The notes: generated by a model from the letters alone, not told the origin. 41,817 nucleotides of DNA from Bacteroidota bacterium (GCA_026224775.1 JAMFRP010000025.1:1-41817); one strand, 5' to 3'. Numbered from the stretch's first letter, positions 16,817 to 27,323 are shown. Program-made: numbers and translations.

Positions 16817-18976
16817 TTATCTCACAGCAAAATTCATATTTAGCTTGCCATCCTGCGAATTGCTGCCTAAGGTTAGTTTATAGTTACCGGGATATATTTT
16901 CCATTTATGTGTGGATAGATCCCATTTCTGTAATTCTTTTACAGGGATTTTCACATAAACCGTTTGTTCATCACCTGATGTGATAGAAACCCTTTTGAAA
17001 AATTTCAACTCCTTATAAGGCATTCGGTCAATTGATGGGTATTGTATGTAGCCCTGTACAACATCATCGCCGTTCATGCTGCCAGTGTTTTTAACTTTTA
17101 TGGTGGTTGTTATCGTGTCGGTAGTTTTGTAGTCCTTTTTAGGTACATCCTGCAAGCTATAAGCAAACGAAGTATAGCTCAATCCAAAACCAAACGGATA
17201 TTGCACCGGGCCGTCATAATAGCGGTAAGTATGGCCTGCCATATGGTAATTTTTATAATCAGGCACATTATCAATCGACTTATAAAAAGTTAATGGCAAA
17301 TGCCCGGATGGAGATATTTTACCAAATACAATATCAGCAAGCGCATTACCGCCCTGCTCGCCGGGGTACCACGCAAAAATAATAGCATCAGCGTAAGGGG
17401 CAACAGCATCTACATCAACATCGCTACCTGCTGTAATTACCAGTATGATGGGTTTATGTACGTCTTTCCTCAACTGTTTCATATAAGCTATTTCGCTTGC
17501 GGGTAAGCTCAAATCTTTTTTATCCCCGCCGTTGTTAGACAAGAAAGCATCGCCCGCTTCACCTTCTAAAACAGGAGATAAACCCATTACCGCAATAGTA
17601 ACATCAGCATTTCCTGCCGCCCAAATACCGCCGAAATGCTTGGTATCTTTATAATCGCAACCCATATCGTAACTAACACGGGTTCCCGGGCCGGCTGCTC
17701 CGGTAATACCTTCAACAAAATTAACAACCCGGTCACTTACACCGCTATAATTTGCTATCAGCGCATCAAACGAAGCAGCATTAGGGCCAACTACCATAAT
17801 ACTGGAGTACTTGCTTTTATTTAAAGGCAGTATGTTATTATCGTTTTTTAATAGCACCATGCTTTGTTGTGCCATTTTTAGAGCTAAAGCAATATGAGCC
17901 TCGGTATGAACGCTATCAGCGCCGTAGGAGTGATAAGGAATTTGATTAGAATCATCGTAAAAGCCAAGTTTAAATTCAGTGCGAAGCACAGCTGAAAGCG
18001 CTTGATCAACTTCTTTTTCAGTAAGTAAATGCTGGTCAATCGCTTTTATAATGTCCTCCTGTAAAATGGTGGAGCAATCCAGATTTATACCAGCCTTTAT
18101 AGCAGCGGCGGCGGTTTCAACTGGGCCTGCTAAGGTTTTATGCGTTTGGAAAACATCATCCAGCGCCCCGCAATCAGTTACTACATGGCCTTTAAAGCCC
18201 CATTCTTTTCTTAAAATATCTGTAAGTAAGGTTTTATTGATAGAATTGGGTACGCCGTTAATACGGTTATACGCCGCCATAACTGATTCAACACCGTTAC
18301 TTACCAATGCATGAAAAGCGTATAGATAAGTTTCGCGCAAATCCTTTTCATCCACAACCGCATCAAACGAATCACGAACAGCCTCGGGGCCGCTATGTAC
18401 CGCGAAGTGTTTTGCTGTTGCCGATACCTTTAAATACTTTGGATCATCGCCCTGTAAGCCTTTTACAAAGGCAGTTCCCATATGCGCTGTTAAAAAAGGA
18501 TCTTCGCCGTAGGTTTCCTGCCCGCGGCCCCATCTCGGGTCACGGAAAATATTAATATTGGGTGTCCAAAAGCTTAAACCCATATATTGGATATGCCTGT
18601 CCTGCGCAATAGCCAGGTTATATTTAGCTCTAGCTTCGGTAGAGATAGCGGTACCGACCTGTTTCAGTAAATCATCATTAAAAGTAGCGGCCATGCCAAT
18701 AGCCTGCGGATATATAGTGGCTTCACCCGCACGGGCAACGCCATGTAAAGCCTCGTTCCACCAATTGTACGCGGGTATTCCCAATCGTGGTACCGACTGG
18801 CTATTATAGCCCAGTAAAGACACTTTTTCTTTAAGTGTTAATCTTGATACCAGATCTTTTACACGAACATCTAAAGGTTGGGAGTTATCTTTATAGATCA
18901 GTTTATCTTGTGCTTTTGCAGGATGTACAAACAACAATGAAGACCCCAGTAAAGCAGCTATAAATTGTATTTTCAT
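16817..18976 (-). CDS. Glycoside hydrolase family 3 (beta-glucosidase or beta-xylosidase)
   Basis: A secreted exo-glycosidase with a signal peptide ending near AKA (residues 1-22). In order: the GH3 N-terminal TIM barrel (about 60-330, with DPRWGRGQETYGEDP and KHFAVHSGPE), the nucleophile D268 in VVTDCGA, the GH3 C-terminal domain (about 375-580), and a fibronectin-III-like domain (about 610-710). The DPRWGRGQETYGEDP context is typical of the xylosidase/arabinosidase branch of GH3, but glucosidase activity cannot be excluded. It is divergent from a GH29 gene 94 nt away, with an inverted repeat between them, suggesting shared control. It heads the run GH3, DUF4268, DUF763. Confidence 0.92.
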   Translation of the reverse strand: MKIQFIAALLGSSLLFVHPAKAQDKLIYKDNSQPLDVRVKDLVSRLTLKEKVSLLGYNSQSVPRLGIPAYNWWNEALHGVARAGEATIYPQAIGMAATFNDDLLKQVGTAISTEARAKYNLAIAQDRHIQYMGLSFWTPNINIFRDPRWGRGQETYGEDPFLTAHMGTAFVKGLQGDDPKYLKVSATAKHFAVHSGPEAVRDSFDAVVDEKDLRETYLYAFHALVSNGVESVMAAYNRINGVPNSINKTLLTDILRKEWGFKGHVVTDCGALDDVFQTHKTLAGPVETAAAAIKAGINLDCSTILQEDIIKAIDQHLLTEKEVDQALSAVLRTEFKLGFYDDSNQIPYHSYGADSVHTEAHIALALKMAQQSMVLLKNDNNILPLNKSKYSSIMVVGPNAASFDALIANYSGVSDRVVNFVEGITGAAGPGTRVSYDMGCDYKDTKHFGGIWAAGNADVTIAVMGLSPVLEGEAGDAFLSNNGGDKKDLSLPASEIAYMKQLRKDVHKPIILVITAGSDVDVDAVAPYADAIIFAWYPGEQGGNALADIVFGKISPSGHLPLTFYKSIDNVPDYKNYHMAGHTYRYYDGPVQYPFGFGLSYTSFAYSLQDVPKKDYKTTDTITTTIKVKNTGSMNGDDVVQGYIQYPSIDRMPYKELKFFKRVSITSGDEQTVYVKIPVKELQKWDLSTHKWKIYPGNYKLTLGSNSQDGKLNMNFAVR

Positions 18977-18978
18977 TT

Positions 18979-19019
18979 AAATAATATTACGCACTAAAAC
19001 TAGCCATAAAATATTATTT
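18979..19019. promoter_or_regulatory. Inverted repeat between divergent GH3 and GH29 genes
   Basis: AAATAATATT (18979-18988) and AATATTATTT (19010-19019) are exact reverse complements, separated by 21 nt, in the intergenic region shared by the two divergent glycosidase genes. It could bind a dimeric regulator of both genes. The arms are pure A/T, so chance is a real possibility. Confidence 0.3.
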
Positions 19020-19070
19020 CTGCTGTAAAATTGACATTTAAAATGATAAATTCGCATGATAATCATTACT

Positions 19071-20549
19071 ATGAAAAACTTTTTACTGATAGCTATACTC
19101 GCTATTTATAGTTCAGCCTGTTTATGCCAATCTGCGCCTAAACCTTATGGGCCATTGCCAACAAAGGCTCAATTAAACTGGCAGGAAACGGAAATGTATT
19201 GCATTGTTCATTGGGGGCCGGATACCTATACCAATAAAGAGTGGGGCTATGGAGATGAAGACCCTAAGCTGATTGATCTTAAACAATTTGACGCGTTACA
19301 AATTGTAAGTGCGGCAAAAGCGGGTGGGTTTAAGGGCATCGTAGTAGTAGCCAAACACCACGATGGGTTTTGCTTATGGCCAACTAAAACAACAGAACAT
19401 AACATCACCAAAAGCCCATATAAAAATGGCAAGGGTGATATTGTGCGCGAATACCGCCAGGCTTGCGATAAGCTAAATATGAAAATGGGAATTTACTGTT
19501 CGCCATGGGATAGAAACAGCGCGATTTACGGCAAGCCGGAATACGTAACTAATGTTTTTCGTAAACAGATTACTGAATTATACACCAATTACGGCCCTTT
19601 ATTTATTACGTGGTTTGATGGTGCTAACGGTGGCGATGGCTATTATGGTGGCGCTAGAGAAATGAGAACAATTGATCGTTCAACATATTATGACTGGCCA
19701 AATACCTGGGCTATTGCACGAAAGCTGCAACCCGGAGCGGCAATTTTTGGTGATGTTGGCCCGGATGTACGCTGGCTTGGCAATGAAAAAGGTGAAGCTG
19801 GCGAAACCAGCTGGGAGACCTACACACCACACTCGCCCGACAGTACAAAATTGCCGGCAAATAGCTTTGTTAAATCAGATGAAGGAATAGAAGGCCATCG
19901 CGATGGAAAATACTGGATGCCTGCTGAATGTGATGTAGCGTTAAGACCAGGATGGTTTTATCACAAGAGCGAGGATGGCAAATCCAAATCTCCAAAGGAG
20001 TTATTGAATCTGTATTATAAAAGCGTAGGAAGAGGTGCATGCCTTGATTTAGGTTTATCACCCGATCAAAATGGAAGGTTACCAATTGATGAAGTTGAAA
20101 CTTTACGCAAGTTCGGGGCAATTTTAAGAAATACATTTAATACCAATATTGCCCAGGGTGCAACATTAAAGGCCAGTAATATCAGGGGAGGAAATGCAGC
20201 ATTATATGGCCCTAAAATGTTATTAGATAATGATCGTTATAGTTACTGGGCAACGGATAACAAGGTAAAAACACCTGAACTGATAATTGATATGCATCAC
20301 AATAAGAGCTTTAATATCATCCGTTTACGCGAAAATATTAAATTAGGTCAACGTATTGACAGCGTTGCAATTGATGCATGGCGCTCAGGCAAATGGAAAC
20401 AGATTGCAACAGCAACAAGCATTGGTGCTAATAAACTGATACGCTTACCACAAGATGAAAACACAAGTAAAGTACGACTAAGAATTATAAAATCAGCAGC
20501 TTGTATTGCTTTAAGTGATTTCGGTTTATATAAAGAAACCATTGATTAG
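19071..20549 (+). CDS. Glycoside hydrolase family 29 alpha-L-fucosidase
   Basis: A secreted retaining alpha-L-fucosidase of 492 residues. The signal peptide is MKNFLLIAILAIYSSACLC. The frame also has an ATG at 19056, but the start at 19071 places the Lys right before the hydrophobic core. Family motifs: YCIVHWGPDTYTNKEWG, the conserved KHHDGFCLW (about 95-103), and FITWFDGANG with the nucleophile D183. The C-terminal part (about 360-490) looks like a beta-sandwich carbohydrate-binding domain. It removes fucose from host or plant glycans. Partner genes are GH3 (divergent) and SMP-30 (38 nt downstream), but no SusC/SusD pair is present. Confidence 0.9.
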   Translation: MKNFLLIAILAIYSSACLCQSAPKPYGPLPTKAQLNWQETEMYCIVHWGPDTYTNKEWGYGDEDPKLIDLKQFDALQIVSAAKAGGFKGIVVVAKHHDGFCLWPTKTTEHNITKSPYKNGKGDIVREYRQACDKLNMKMGIYCSPWDRNSAIYGKPEYVTNVFRKQITELYTNYGPLFITWFDGANGGDGYYGGAREMRTIDRSTYYDWPNTWAIARKLQPGAAIFGDVGPDVRWLGNEKGEAGETSWETYTPHSPDSTKLPANSFVKSDEGIEGHRDGKYWMPAECDVALRPGWFYHKSEDGKSKSPKELLNLYYKSVGRGACLDLGLSPDQNGRLPIDEVETLRKFGAILRNTFNTNIAQGATLKASNIRGGNAALYGPKMLLDNDRYSYWATDNKVKTPELIIDMHHNKSFNIIRLRENIKLGQRIDSVAIDAWRSGKWKQIATATSIGANKLIRLPQDENTSKVRLRIIKSAACIALSDFGLYKETID

Positions 20550-20587
20550 TCACCCGTTTTAATTAAAATTGATTGAAATTTTTAAAA

Positions 20588-21481
20588 ATGCAAGGTTTAA
20601 AAAAAGTTATTATTTGTTTAGGATTAACATTTAGTTTTTTGCCTGTTTTTGCTCAGATTGCCCCATATGATACCACAAATAAGCCACAATTAATATCACG
20701 GCAATTTAAATTTACTGAGGGCGCATCCACGGATAAATATGGCAATGTATTTTTCACCGATCAACCCAATAACAAAATATGGGAATATGACATCAACGGT
20801 AAGCTATCCGTATTTTTAGATAGCGCGGGCAGATCAAACGGGATGTATTTCGATCGCCACGGCAACCTGGTCACGTGCGCCGATGAACATGATCAATTGT
20901 GGAGCATCAGCCCAAAAAAGAAAATAAAAGTGTTGTTAACCAACTTTAATGGCCATTTAATGAATGGCCCTAATGATATTTGGATTGATGCCAAAGGTGG
21001 TATCTATATGACCGACCCATACTACCAACGTAAGTACTGGACAAGGACTAAATCAGACTTAGATGGGCAAAAGGTTTATTATCTACCCAAAGGCAGCCAT
21101 CAACCTATAATAGTTGATAGTATCATAAAAAAGCCTAATGGAATTGTAGGTACACTGGATGGCAGATATTTGTACGTTGCCGATATTGGCGATAATAAAA
21201 CATATAAATACACCATCAACAAAAACGGAACTTTAAGCAATAGAGTGCTGGTAATTGAACAAGGAGCCGATGGTATAACACTTGATGAAGAAGGCAATAC
21301 CTATTTATGCGGAAATGGTGTAACTATTTATAACCCTTCAGGTAAAAAGATTGGACATATCGCAATTAATGAACCTTGGACTGCGAATTTATGCTTCGGC
21401 GGTAAGAACAAAGATGTATTGTTTATCACAGCATCAACAGCTATATATACGGTACAGATGAATGTAAAAGGTGTGGAGTAA
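20588..21481 (+). CDS. SMP-30/gluconolactonase-like secreted protein
   Basis: A six-bladed beta-propeller of the SMP-30/gluconolactonase/LRE family, 297 residues, with a signal peptide ending in FAQ (about residue 23). Motifs include FTEGASTDKYGNVFFTD, the metal-site region MNGPNDIWIDAKGGIYMTDPYY, and PNGIVGTLDGRYLYVADIGDNK. Family members hydrolyse sugar lactones with a bound divalent metal, so it may act on an aldonolactone from the products of the neighbouring glycosidases; the substrate is inferred. A TTG 15 nt upstream is in frame, but the ATG at 20588 gives a proper signal peptide. It abuts the convergent histidine kinase gene with no spacing. Confidence 0.88.
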   Translation: MQGLKKVIICLGLTFSFLPVFAQIAPYDTTNKPQLISRQFKFTEGASTDKYGNVFFTDQPNNKIWEYDINGKLSVFLDSAGRSNGMYFDRHGNLVTCADEHDQLWSISPKKKIKVLLTNFNGHLMNGPNDIWIDAKGGIYMTDPYYQRKYWTRTKSDLDGQKVYYLPKGSHQPIIVDSIIKKPNGIVGTLDGRYLYVADIGDNKTYKYTINKNGTLSNRVLVIEQGADGITLDEEGNTYLCGNGVTIYNPSGKKIGHIAINEPWTANLCFGGKNKDVLFITASTAIYTVQMNVKGVE

Positions 21482-22813
21482 TTAATTAAAAACAGGTAGT
21501 TTTATTGTAAAGGTTGAACCCTGGTTTTCAACGCTATCTACTTCAATTTTTCCTTTGTGCCGTTCAACTATCTGCTTCACAATACTTAATCCAAGTCCGG
21601 TTGACTGTTCGCCGTGGATGCCTGTGCGGCCAGCTTTCGAAAAACGCTCAAATAAATGTGGCAGCATATCTTTCGGGATACCTAATCCATGATCTTTCAC
21701 TTCAATAATAGCCATTTTATTTATCTTGTCGAGCTGAATTTCTATCTTATCATTATCCTTCGAGAATTTAAGTGCATTGCTAATCAGGTTATCCATCACC
21801 CGGTGGAATTTCTCTTTATTAATTTCAACATACAGCGGAATATAAGAACTATTGAAAGTGATGATGCTACGGGTTTCGTTGTGTATCTTCCAGCTATCAA
21901 TAATCTTCCTGATAAACAAATTCAAATCAACCTGTGTAGTTTCTATTGTGTTTTGATCATCGTTTCGGGCGGCTTCAAGCAAATCAAGAATTATCCCACG
22001 GGCCTTTACACATGATTCTTTGATGATATTGATATTATCGCGGGTCTCATCATCAAGTTCGTCCATCTCCATAATCATAGCAGTTGATTCCACGGCAGCC
22101 AATGGATTACGCAAATCATGCGCGACCATCCCTAGCACCTGATCTTTAAAGCTGGCAGCATTTTCAATCTCGTTGTTCTTTTCACGTATCTCAATAACCT
22201 GTTTGTAGTAATTGGCTTTGTAAGAGTAAAAATAACGTGAGGTTAAATAAAAGCCACATAACAAAATGATCGAGATCAACTCATTATACACTATCTCAGT
22301 AGGGCTCACCTGTGCATAAATTAACATTGATGTAAAAACTACCGCAATAGCGATTATAAGCAGAATGGTTTCGTATAATTCAAAAACAAATACTACACTA
22401 ATAATTACAAGCGGTAGCATGTAAAGTGTTAGCGCATTACTTGGATCGGATGTGGCAATAAAACTTGATATAATGCCGCATGCTATCAGGTATAAAGAGA
22501 ATAAGAAAATGAAAACGCTTATTATAGCGAGGGGCTTACGGTTTCTTTTGTAATAAGCTATCAACAAATAACTACAAATAAAAAAAAGAGGTGTTACAGT
22601 TATATACAGCCAATTGGTATAATCAAATTCCGGGAAATTTTGCGCCTTGGTAAGGCTCTCCGGAAAGATAAGATATAGCGATCTGATGATTAAATTAAGC
22701 ATCAAAAATATAGCGCTGCAAGTGCGAACCGCTATCAGATTTTGTAGCGTGTAATTATTACGATATGCTATTGCATACTTATTAGGAAGCTTTTTTAAAG
22801 ATAAGGTGTTCAA
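21482..22813 (-). CDS. Membrane sensor histidine kinase (orphan)
   Basis: A 443-residue sensor kinase. Six hydrophobic helices fill about 30-190 with only short loops, so the sensor is probably membrane-embedded. A coiled linker follows, then HisKA with the phospho-acceptor H232 in MVAHDLRNPLA. The HATPase domain (about 330-440) has an N-box (NLISNALKFS), a G1-type DHGLGIP and a G2-type GLGLSIV. No response regulator lies next to it. The start codon appears to be TTG: an in-frame stop lies two codons upstream, and the next Met is residue 38 inside the first helix. The signal sensed is unknown. Confidence 0.9.
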   Translation of the reverse strand: MNTLSLKKLPNKYAIAYRNNYTLQNLIAVRTCSAIFLMLNLIIRSLYLIFPESLTKAQNFPEFDYTNWLYITVTPLFFICSYLLIAYYKRNRKPLAIISVFIFLFSLYLIACGIISSFIATSDPSNALTLYMLPLVIISVVFVFELYETILLIIAIAVVFTSMLIYAQVSPTEIVYNELISIILLCGFYLTSRYFYSYKANYYKQVIEIREKNNEIENAASFKDQVLGMVAHDLRNPLAAVESTAMIMEMDELDDETRDNINIIKESCVKARGIILDLLEAARNDDQNTIETTQVDLNLFIRKIIDSWKIHNETRSIITFNSSYIPLYVEINKEKFHRVMDNLISNALKFSKDNDKIEIQLDKINKMAIIEVKDHGLGIPKDMLPHLFERFSKAGRTGIHGEQSTGLGLSIVKQIVERHKGKIEVDSVENQGSTFTIKLPVFN

Positions 22814-23043
22814 TTTTTATAGCTGTAAGGTGTAGGCAAAAATAAAGAAATTAAAAGATAAAGATCTGTTGAAATTCAATTGATCAATCATACAGGATAT
22901 AAAACTATTTAATAGGGATATTTGTTCTTCTTTTATGCTAATTAGGATAAATCTTTTTGCCAAAAGGGCATACATTTTTGATTTTAAATGACAATATTTC
23001 ACAAACACGTTGATGGTAGGCTTTTTGAATAGTACTAATCACT

Positions 23044-25656
23044 ATGAACTTTAACAACTTTACAATTAAAGCACAGGAAGCTGTACAGAAAGCTTCTGAA
23101 ATAACCAGCGGCAACCAGCAGCAGGCAATTGAACCTGCCCATGTGCTGAAAGGCTTATTGCTGGTTGATGAAAACGTTATATCTTATTTATTAAAAAAAC
23201 TAAACGTTAACCTTAACCGGCTAAACGAGATATTGGATCAGCAAATCGCATCATACCCAAAAGTTAGTGGGAGCAATGTGTATTTATCATCCGCATCAAA
23301 TACGGTTCTGCAAAAAGCACAATCATATTTAAAAGAGTTTAAAGATGATTTTGTATCGGTTGAGCATATCTTATTAGGTATTTTAGCAACAAGTGATGCA
23401 ACCAGCAGCGTATTGAAGGATTTTGGTGTAAACGAAAAAGATCTTAAAAAAGCCATTATTAGTTTGCGTGGCGACAATAAGGTTACCGACCAAAATGCCG
23501 AAGCGACTTACAATGCCTTAAATAAATATGCCCGTAACCTTAATGAGTATGCTGAATCAGGTAAACTTGACCCGGTTATTGGCCGTGATGAAGAGATTAG
23601 GCGTGTAATTCAAATTCTATCCCGCAGAACTAAAAACAACCCAATTTTAGTTGGCGAGCCGGGCGTAGGTAAAACTGCCATAGCCGAGGGTATCGCGTTT
23701 AGAATTATTAAAGGCGATGTTCCTGAAAGCCTTAAAACAAAGACTGTTTATTCGCTTGATATGGGTTCGTTAATTGCTGGCGCTAAATACAAAGGTGAAT
23801 TTGAGGAACGCCTGAAATCCGTAATAAAAGAGGTTATCCAGGCCGATGGCGAGATCATTTTATTTATTGATGAGATACACACTTTAGTAGGTGCCGGTGG
23901 CGGCGAAGGTGCTATGGATGCGGCTAACATACTAAAACCCGCCTTGGCCCGTGGCGAATTAAGAGCAATAGGCGCGACTACCCTAAACGAGTACCAAAAA
24001 TTTTTCGAAAAAGATAAAGCATTGGAACGTCGTTTCCAGATGGTGTTGGTTGATGAGCCAGATACTCAGGACGCGATTTCTATCCTTCGTGGATTGAAAG
24101 AGCGTTATGAGGCACACCATAAAGTGCGGATAAGAGATGAAGCAATTATTGCCGCTGTTGAAATGTCGCAGCGTTATATTGCTGACCGTTTTTTACCGGA
24201 TAAGGCTATTGATTTAATGGATGAGGCTGCATCAAAACTACGTTTGGAAATGGATTCTGTACCGGAAGCGGTGGATGAACTGGAACGTAAGATAATGCAG
24301 TTGGAGATTGAACGTGAAGCTATCAAACGTGAAAAGGATACCCAAAAGGTAGCTACTTTAAGCGAGGAAATAGCCAACCTATCTGCCGATCGTGATTCAT
24401 TACGTGCCAAATGGCAGGGTGAAAAGGATTTGGTAGATGGCATCAATCTAAAAGTTGAGCAGATTGAAAACTACAAACTGGAAGCTGAACAAGCCGAACG
24501 CGCCGGAGATTATGGCAAAGTAGCCGAATTACGCTACGGTACTATTATTGAAGCGCAGGCAGAAGTTGAAAAATTAAAAGCTGCATTGTTAGAGAATCAA
24601 TCTGATAGCCGTATGCTGAAGGAAGAAGTTACTGCCGATGATATTGCAGGTGTGGTTTCCCGCTGGACAGGTATCCCGGTTAATAAAATGATACAAAGCG
24701 AGCGCGAGAAATTACTGAACCTGGAAGATGAGCTGCACAAACGTGTGGCAGGGCAGGAGGAAGCTATTGAAGCGATAAGCGATGCTATCCGCCGCAGTCG
24801 TGCAGGGTTACAGGATAAGAAGAAACCTATCGGCTCTTTTATATTTTTGGGTACAACAGGTGTCGGTAAAACAGAGCTTGCAAAAGCCCTAGCTGATTAC
24901 CTATTTAACGATGAGCAAGCTATGGTGCGAATTGATATGAGTGAATACCAGGAACGGCATGCGGTTTCAAGATTGATTGGCGCGCCTCCGGGCTATGTGG
25001 GTTATGATGAAGGCGGGCAATTAACAGAAGCCGTTCGTCGCAGGCCATATAGTGTGATTTTGCTGGATGAGATCGAGAAAGCTCACCCGGATGTATTCAA
25101 TATACTATTACAGGTATTGGACGATGGCAGGTTGACCGATAACAAAGGTCGGGTGGTGAATTTTAAGAATACCATCATTATCATGACCTCTAATATCGGG
25201 TCAAACATCATCCAGGAAAATTTTCAGGATCTGGAAGACGATAATCGCGATAGCATCATCGCCAAAACAAAAAACGAGTTGTTTGATCTGTTGAGAAAAA
25301 CCATTCGTCCGGAGTTTTTGAACAGGATAGATGAGATTATCATGTTTACACCGTTAACGCGTAACGAAATAGGCGAGATTGTTAAACTGCAATTTAAACA
25401 AGTGCAATCAACCCTTGCCGAAATGGGCGTAACGATTGAAGCATCTGAAGAAGCACTTGACTGGCTGGCTCAGTTAGGTTATGACCCGCAATTTGGCGCA
25501 AGGCCGTTAAAAAGAGTGATACAAAAACGGATATTGAATGAGCTATCCAAACAAATCCTATCCGGCAAAGTTGATCGCGACAGCAAGATAAAACTGGATG
25601 TATTTGATAATAATTTTGTTTTCCTAAACACGTCAGAAACTGCTGCCAAAGTTTAA
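23044..25656 (+). CDS. clpB: ATP-dependent disaggregase ClpB
   Basis: The Hsp100 chaperone that threads aggregated proteins through its hexameric ring together with DnaK. At 870 residues it has the full layout: N-terminal Clp repeat domain (1-145), AAA1 with Walker A GEPGVGKT at 204-211, a coiled-coil M domain (about 405-525, which tells ClpB from ClpA/C), AAA2 with Walker A GTTGVGKT at 603-610, and a C-terminal D2-small domain. It is usually heat-inducible. The 230-nt upstream gap, shared with the divergent kinase gene, shows no CIRCE element; a TACATTTTTG-like box lies there but is spaced poorly. It ends at a strong terminator. Confidence 0.97.
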   Translation: MNFNNFTIKAQEAVQKASEITSGNQQQAIEPAHVLKGLLLVDENVISYLLKKLNVNLNRLNEILDQQIASYPKVSGSNVYLSSASNTVLQKAQSYLKEFKDDFVSVEHILLGILATSDATSSVLKDFGVNEKDLKKAIISLRGDNKVTDQNAEATYNALNKYARNLNEYAESGKLDPVIGRDEEIRRVIQILSRRTKNNPILVGEPGVGKTAIAEGIAFRIIKGDVPESLKTKTVYSLDMGSLIAGAKYKGEFEERLKSVIKEVIQADGEIILFIDEIHTLVGAGGGEGAMDAANILKPALARGELRAIGATTLNEYQKFFEKDKALERRFQMVLVDEPDTQDAISILRGLKERYEAHHKVRIRDEAIIAAVEMSQRYIADRFLPDKAIDLMDEAASKLRLEMDSVPEAVDELERKIMQLEIEREAIKREKDTQKVATLSEEIANLSADRDSLRAKWQGEKDLVDGINLKVEQIENYKLEAEQAERAGDYGKVAELRYGTIIEAQAEVEKLKAALLENQSDSRMLKEEVTADDIAGVVSRWTGIPVNKMIQSEREKLLNLEDELHKRVAGQEEAIEAISDAIRRSRAGLQDKKKPIGSFIFLGTTGVGKTELAKALADYLFNDEQAMVRIDMSEYQERHAVSRLIGAPPGYVGYDEGGQLTEAVRRRPYSVILLDEIEKAHPDVFNILLQVLDDGRLTDNKGRVVNFKNTIIIMTSNIGSNIIQENFQDLEDDNRDSIIAKTKNELFDLLRKTIRPEFLNRIDEIIMFTPLTRNEIGEIVKLQFKQVQSTLAEMGVTIEASEEALDWLAQLGYDPQFGARPLKRVIQKRILNELSKQILSGKVDRDSKIKLDVFDNNFVFLNTSETAAKV

Positions 25657-25680
25657 TATAATTAAATCCATCATATATGT

Positions 25681-25716
25681 AAAAAGAGCTTCCTTTTCGG
25701 GGAAGCTCTTTTTTTA
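25681..25716. terminator. Bidirectional terminator after clpB
   Basis: AAAAAGAGCTTCC (25681-25693) pairs with GGAAGCTCTTTTT (25701-25713) around a 7-nt loop, followed by more T. It serves clpB on the plus strand and the convergent YXWGXW gene on the minus strand. Confidence 0.9.
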
Positions 25717-25724
25717 TCTGCAGA

Positions 25725-27323
25725 TTATTGTTGCTTTTTATCGTCAGCTTTTGGCGGTGCTTGTCTGGCAGGAGCCGGTTTAGTTCGCCCTTGTTGAGCA
25801 GGTGTTTTATTCAAATTATTACCACCTTGCGTTCGTTGACCATTAAAGCCACCAGGTACTTTTGGTATATTGTTATTTGCAGGCACCTTTGGTGCATTAC
25901 TATTTGCCGGTGCTGTATTAGGCCTGGTAAAATTATTATTAGGGCCGCGTTGTACAGTAGTGTTTGTACCTGTGTTATTATTATTTGCAGTATTAACAGC
26001 AGCAGGCCTATTGTTATTTGAATTAACGGTATTGTTTGTTGTACCAGCGTTGTCTGACCTGCCAAAATTATTATTAGGGCCACGCTGTACTGTAGTATTT
26101 GTACCTGTGTTATTACTATTTGAAGTGTTAACAGCAGGCCTGCTACCATTTGTATTATTATTAGTAGTACTGTTAGTTGTGCCATTGTTGTTTGGCCTGT
26201 TATTATTGAAGCCTCGTTGTGCAGGTGCATTGTTATTGCCCTGCGGTCGTGCAGTATTAGTAAATCCTCTTGGGTTTTGTGAGTGATCGGGTATATGTTT
26301 CTCATTTGCCGTCTGTAGCTCTCTGGTGGTTGGTCTTACATTAACACCTCCCGGGCCGTTAAAACTAACACGTGCATGCGGGCTTGTCTGGACTACTGTA
26401 CGGTCAACAAATGTATTATGCACAACAGTTACATTAACACGTACCACAGCAGTATTGTATCTGAAGTGTCCGCCAGACCAATTTCCACCGTTGTAACCAC
26501 GGCCACCATATCCATAACCATAATATATTCCGCCATAGTAACCTACTTCGCTTCCCCAATATCCGGCGTGGAACATATAACGGCTACCCTCAAATCCCCA
26601 ATAAGGCGGAGTCCATAACAGGCCCGTTTGTGGTGGGGCAACCCAGCTACCATTTACCCAATAATAACCACCGGCAGGGTTATAAGCCCAATAGCCCGGT
26701 TGCCATAAATAGCCATCAACAGGGCATTCGGGCTGCTCATCAGTTCTTAAAACAGGGGGAGCGTTATCAGTGTAAACTGGTTGATCTGATTCGTCATCTA
26801 CTTGCTGATCGTTATTCGCGGTTTGGCCCATTGCAGCCGGAACCGGCGGACCCGCTGGTGCTTGCTCATTAAACTTACCAAATGCAAGGCAATTATTAAG
26901 GTTTGTAACATTGTAGCCTTGTATTAATTCAGGCTCCCAGGTCTGAGCAACCTTATCATAATAATACAATGTATTCTGATCTACATTATAGGAGAAGGTA
27001 TACATATTTACTGTTTGCCCAAAAATCTTGGTATCAAGCGTTAGCTGATAAGCATTACCGCCGGATGGGTCCATCTGGGTGATCACCAGGTTTTTATGGC
27101 CGGGTGCTATAGTCGCTTTAGCGCGGTTAGTATTGCTAACCAGGTCAATAAAAGCATCTTTAAATAAAGTCGCGGCATCATCTTGTGCCAAAACTTCCTG
27201 ACCGCTTTGTGGGTCTACAACATAAATTACTGCTGTTGGATGTGTATCTGTAACCTGGTTTTGAGCATTGCATACGCCGCAGGTAATGGCCAGAAATAAA
27301 ATGGTAAAACTAAAAGACTTCAT
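25725..27323 (-). CDS. YXWGXW-repeat, Asn/Pro-rich secreted protein
   Basis: A secreted protein of 532 residues with signal peptide MKSFSFTILFLAITCGVCNA. After an N-terminal globular region (about 25-160) comes an aromatic stretch (about 200-275) with DGYLWQPGYWAY, YYWVNGSWV and LLWTPPYWGF, the YXWGXW type repeat. The C-terminal 190 residues are low-complexity Asn/Thr/Pro with a 45-residue tandem repeat (NTGTNTTVQRGPNNNF in each copy) and a basic Lys/Pro/Gln end. These features suggest an envelope or matrix protein; no enzyme motif is seen. A TTG two codons upstream is in frame, but ATG at 27323 fits the signal peptide better. Confidence 0.8.
   Translation of the reverse strand: MKSFSFTILFLAITCGVCNAQNQVTDTHPTAVIYVVDPQSGQEVLAQDDAATLFKDAFIDLVSNTNRAKATIAPGHKNLVITQMDPSGGNAYQLTLDTKIFGQTVNMYTFSYNVDQNTLYYYDKVAQTWEPELIQGYNVTNLNNCLAFGKFNEQAPAGPPVPAAMGQTANNDQQVDDESDQPVYTDNAPPVLRTDEQPECPVDGYLWQPGYWAYNPAGGYYWVNGSWVAPPQTGLLWTPPYWGFEGSRYMFHAGYWGSEVGYYGGIYYGYGYGGRGYNGGNWSGGHFRYNTAVVRVNVTVVHNTFVDRTVVQTSPHARVSFNGPGGVNVRPTTRELQTANEKHIPDHSQNPRGFTNTARPQGNNNAPAQRGFNNNRPNNNGTTNSTTNNNTNGSRPAVNTSNSNNTGTNTTVQRGPNNNFGRSDNAGTTNNTVNSNNNRPAAVNTANNNNTGTNTTVQRGPNNNFTRPNTAPANSNAPKVPANNNIPKVPGGFNGQRTQGGNNLNKTPAQQGRTKPAPARQAPPKADDKKQQ
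25931..26160 (-). repeat. 135-nt tandem repeat inside the YXWGXW gene
   Basis: Two copies, starting at 25931 and 26066 on the plus strand, share the core AATTATTATTAGGGCC and about 50 following bases with few changes. The period of 135 nt is 45 codons, so expansion keeps the frame. The second copy is slightly shortened at its far end. Confidence 0.75.

Noticed and set aside
25870..26286. A hydrophobic 138-codon frame opposite the Asn-rich tail
   Set aside because: Reverse complements of Asn codons read as hydrophobic residues; it is an artefact of the repeat composition.
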